Positions 63,894 to 64,000 of a DNA stretch of 64,000 bases are shown in pieces (the first letter of the stretch is position 1; each line of letters starts with the position of its first letter). The notes under the pieces are model-generated. The model ran no database searches. It saw only the letters and a list, made by a program, of their open reading frames with translations, and was not told where the DNA came from. Source of the DNA: Pedobacter sp. PACM 27299 (GTDB lineage Bacteria > Bacteroidota > Bacteroidia > Sphingobacteriales > Sphingobacteriaceae). The stretch spans positions 186,001 through 250,000 of the forward strand of contig NZ_CP012996.1 in assembly GCF_001412655.1 (NCBI RefSeq), read 5' to 3'. Both the position numbers and the translations under genes were made by a program.

Positions 63894-64000
63894 ATGAAAC
63901 CATTTCATTCCAGAACAAAAATCGTAGCGACGCTTGGTCCTGCTTCAGCTAAACCAGAAGTTCTATTTAGCATGTTTAATGCCGGACTTGACGTATGCAG
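63894..64000 (+). CDS. pyk: Pyruvate kinase (3' partial, cut by window end)
   Basis: Only the first 35 codons are in the window. HSRTKIVATLGPAS is the pyruvate kinase N-terminal signature. It forms pyruvate and ATP from phosphoenolpyruvate and ADP. Confidence 0.9.
   Translation, partial: MKPFHSRTKIVATLGPASAKPEVLFSMFNAGLDVC

Overview
The window comes from a Bacteroidota chromosome, most likely Sphingobacteriaceae and Pedobacter-like. The evidence is moderate GC, very few Shine-Dalgarno sequences, repeated promoter boxes of the Bacteroidota -7 type (TAnnTTTG), and family markers such as GlnRS, an IPExxxVDY protein beside pyruvate kinase, the acpP-fabF-rnc order, and an arginine cluster built on the unusual argF' transcarbamylase. 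No rRNA, tRNA, CRISPR array, phage or transposon was seen. Almost everything is chromosomal housekeeping plus a few lineage-specific regulatory and envelope modules.

Layout. 1-4937: a multi-receiver hybrid histidine kinase (its 5' end lies outside the window), two single-domain response regulators and a CheR/CheB methylation pair, closed by a terminator. 4958-10762: a lipoprotein peptidase of the M49 type, an amidase lipoprotein, glnS, a stand-alone B12-binding subunit and an enoyl-CoA hydratase. 10883-14542: a sigma-54 response regulator, an AI-2E family permease and a three-gene set of small envelope proteins. 14637-20947: aspS, an ECF sigma/anti-sigma/repeat-protein operon, a TerC-like protein and a nucleoid-associated protein. 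21027-26826: an MHS transporter with a small membrane partner, an rRNA methyltransferase, csaA-tadA, a manganese-type superoxide dismutase, and a convergent oxyR that is broken by a one-base frameshift. 26854-38000: fcl, trmB, three small DNA-repair or redox genes, polA, and several hydrolases and lipoproteins. 39233-53689: the arginine biosynthesis cluster (acyltransferase, argG, argC, argD, argF', argB, proC, argE, argH and an aminotransferase), interrupted by one inverted S9 peptidase gene. 53708-64000: prfC, a Q/P-rich secreted protein, rsmI-like, yicC-gmk-nadD, rnc-fabF-acpP, and the start of pyk.

How the genes work together. The arginine cluster encodes a complete path from an N-acyl-glutamate to arginine, plus proC for proline. 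The transcarbamylase carries Val at the position that sets acetyl versus succinyl specificity, so the pathway probably runs on N-succinyl intermediates. sodA and oxyR sit tail to tail as an oxidative-stress pair, but oxyR as sequenced cannot make a full-length protein. The ECF operon couples a sigma factor and its membrane anti-sigma factor to a secreted protein with a regular 18-residue repeat. Nothing in the window is a clearly new defence or mobile system. The best leads are the predicted succinyl-arginine pathway with its Cys-cluster acyltransferase and leader ORF, the oxyR frameshift with its operator-like repeats, the MHS transporter with an extra periplasmic insert and small partner, and the 18-residue solenoid operon.
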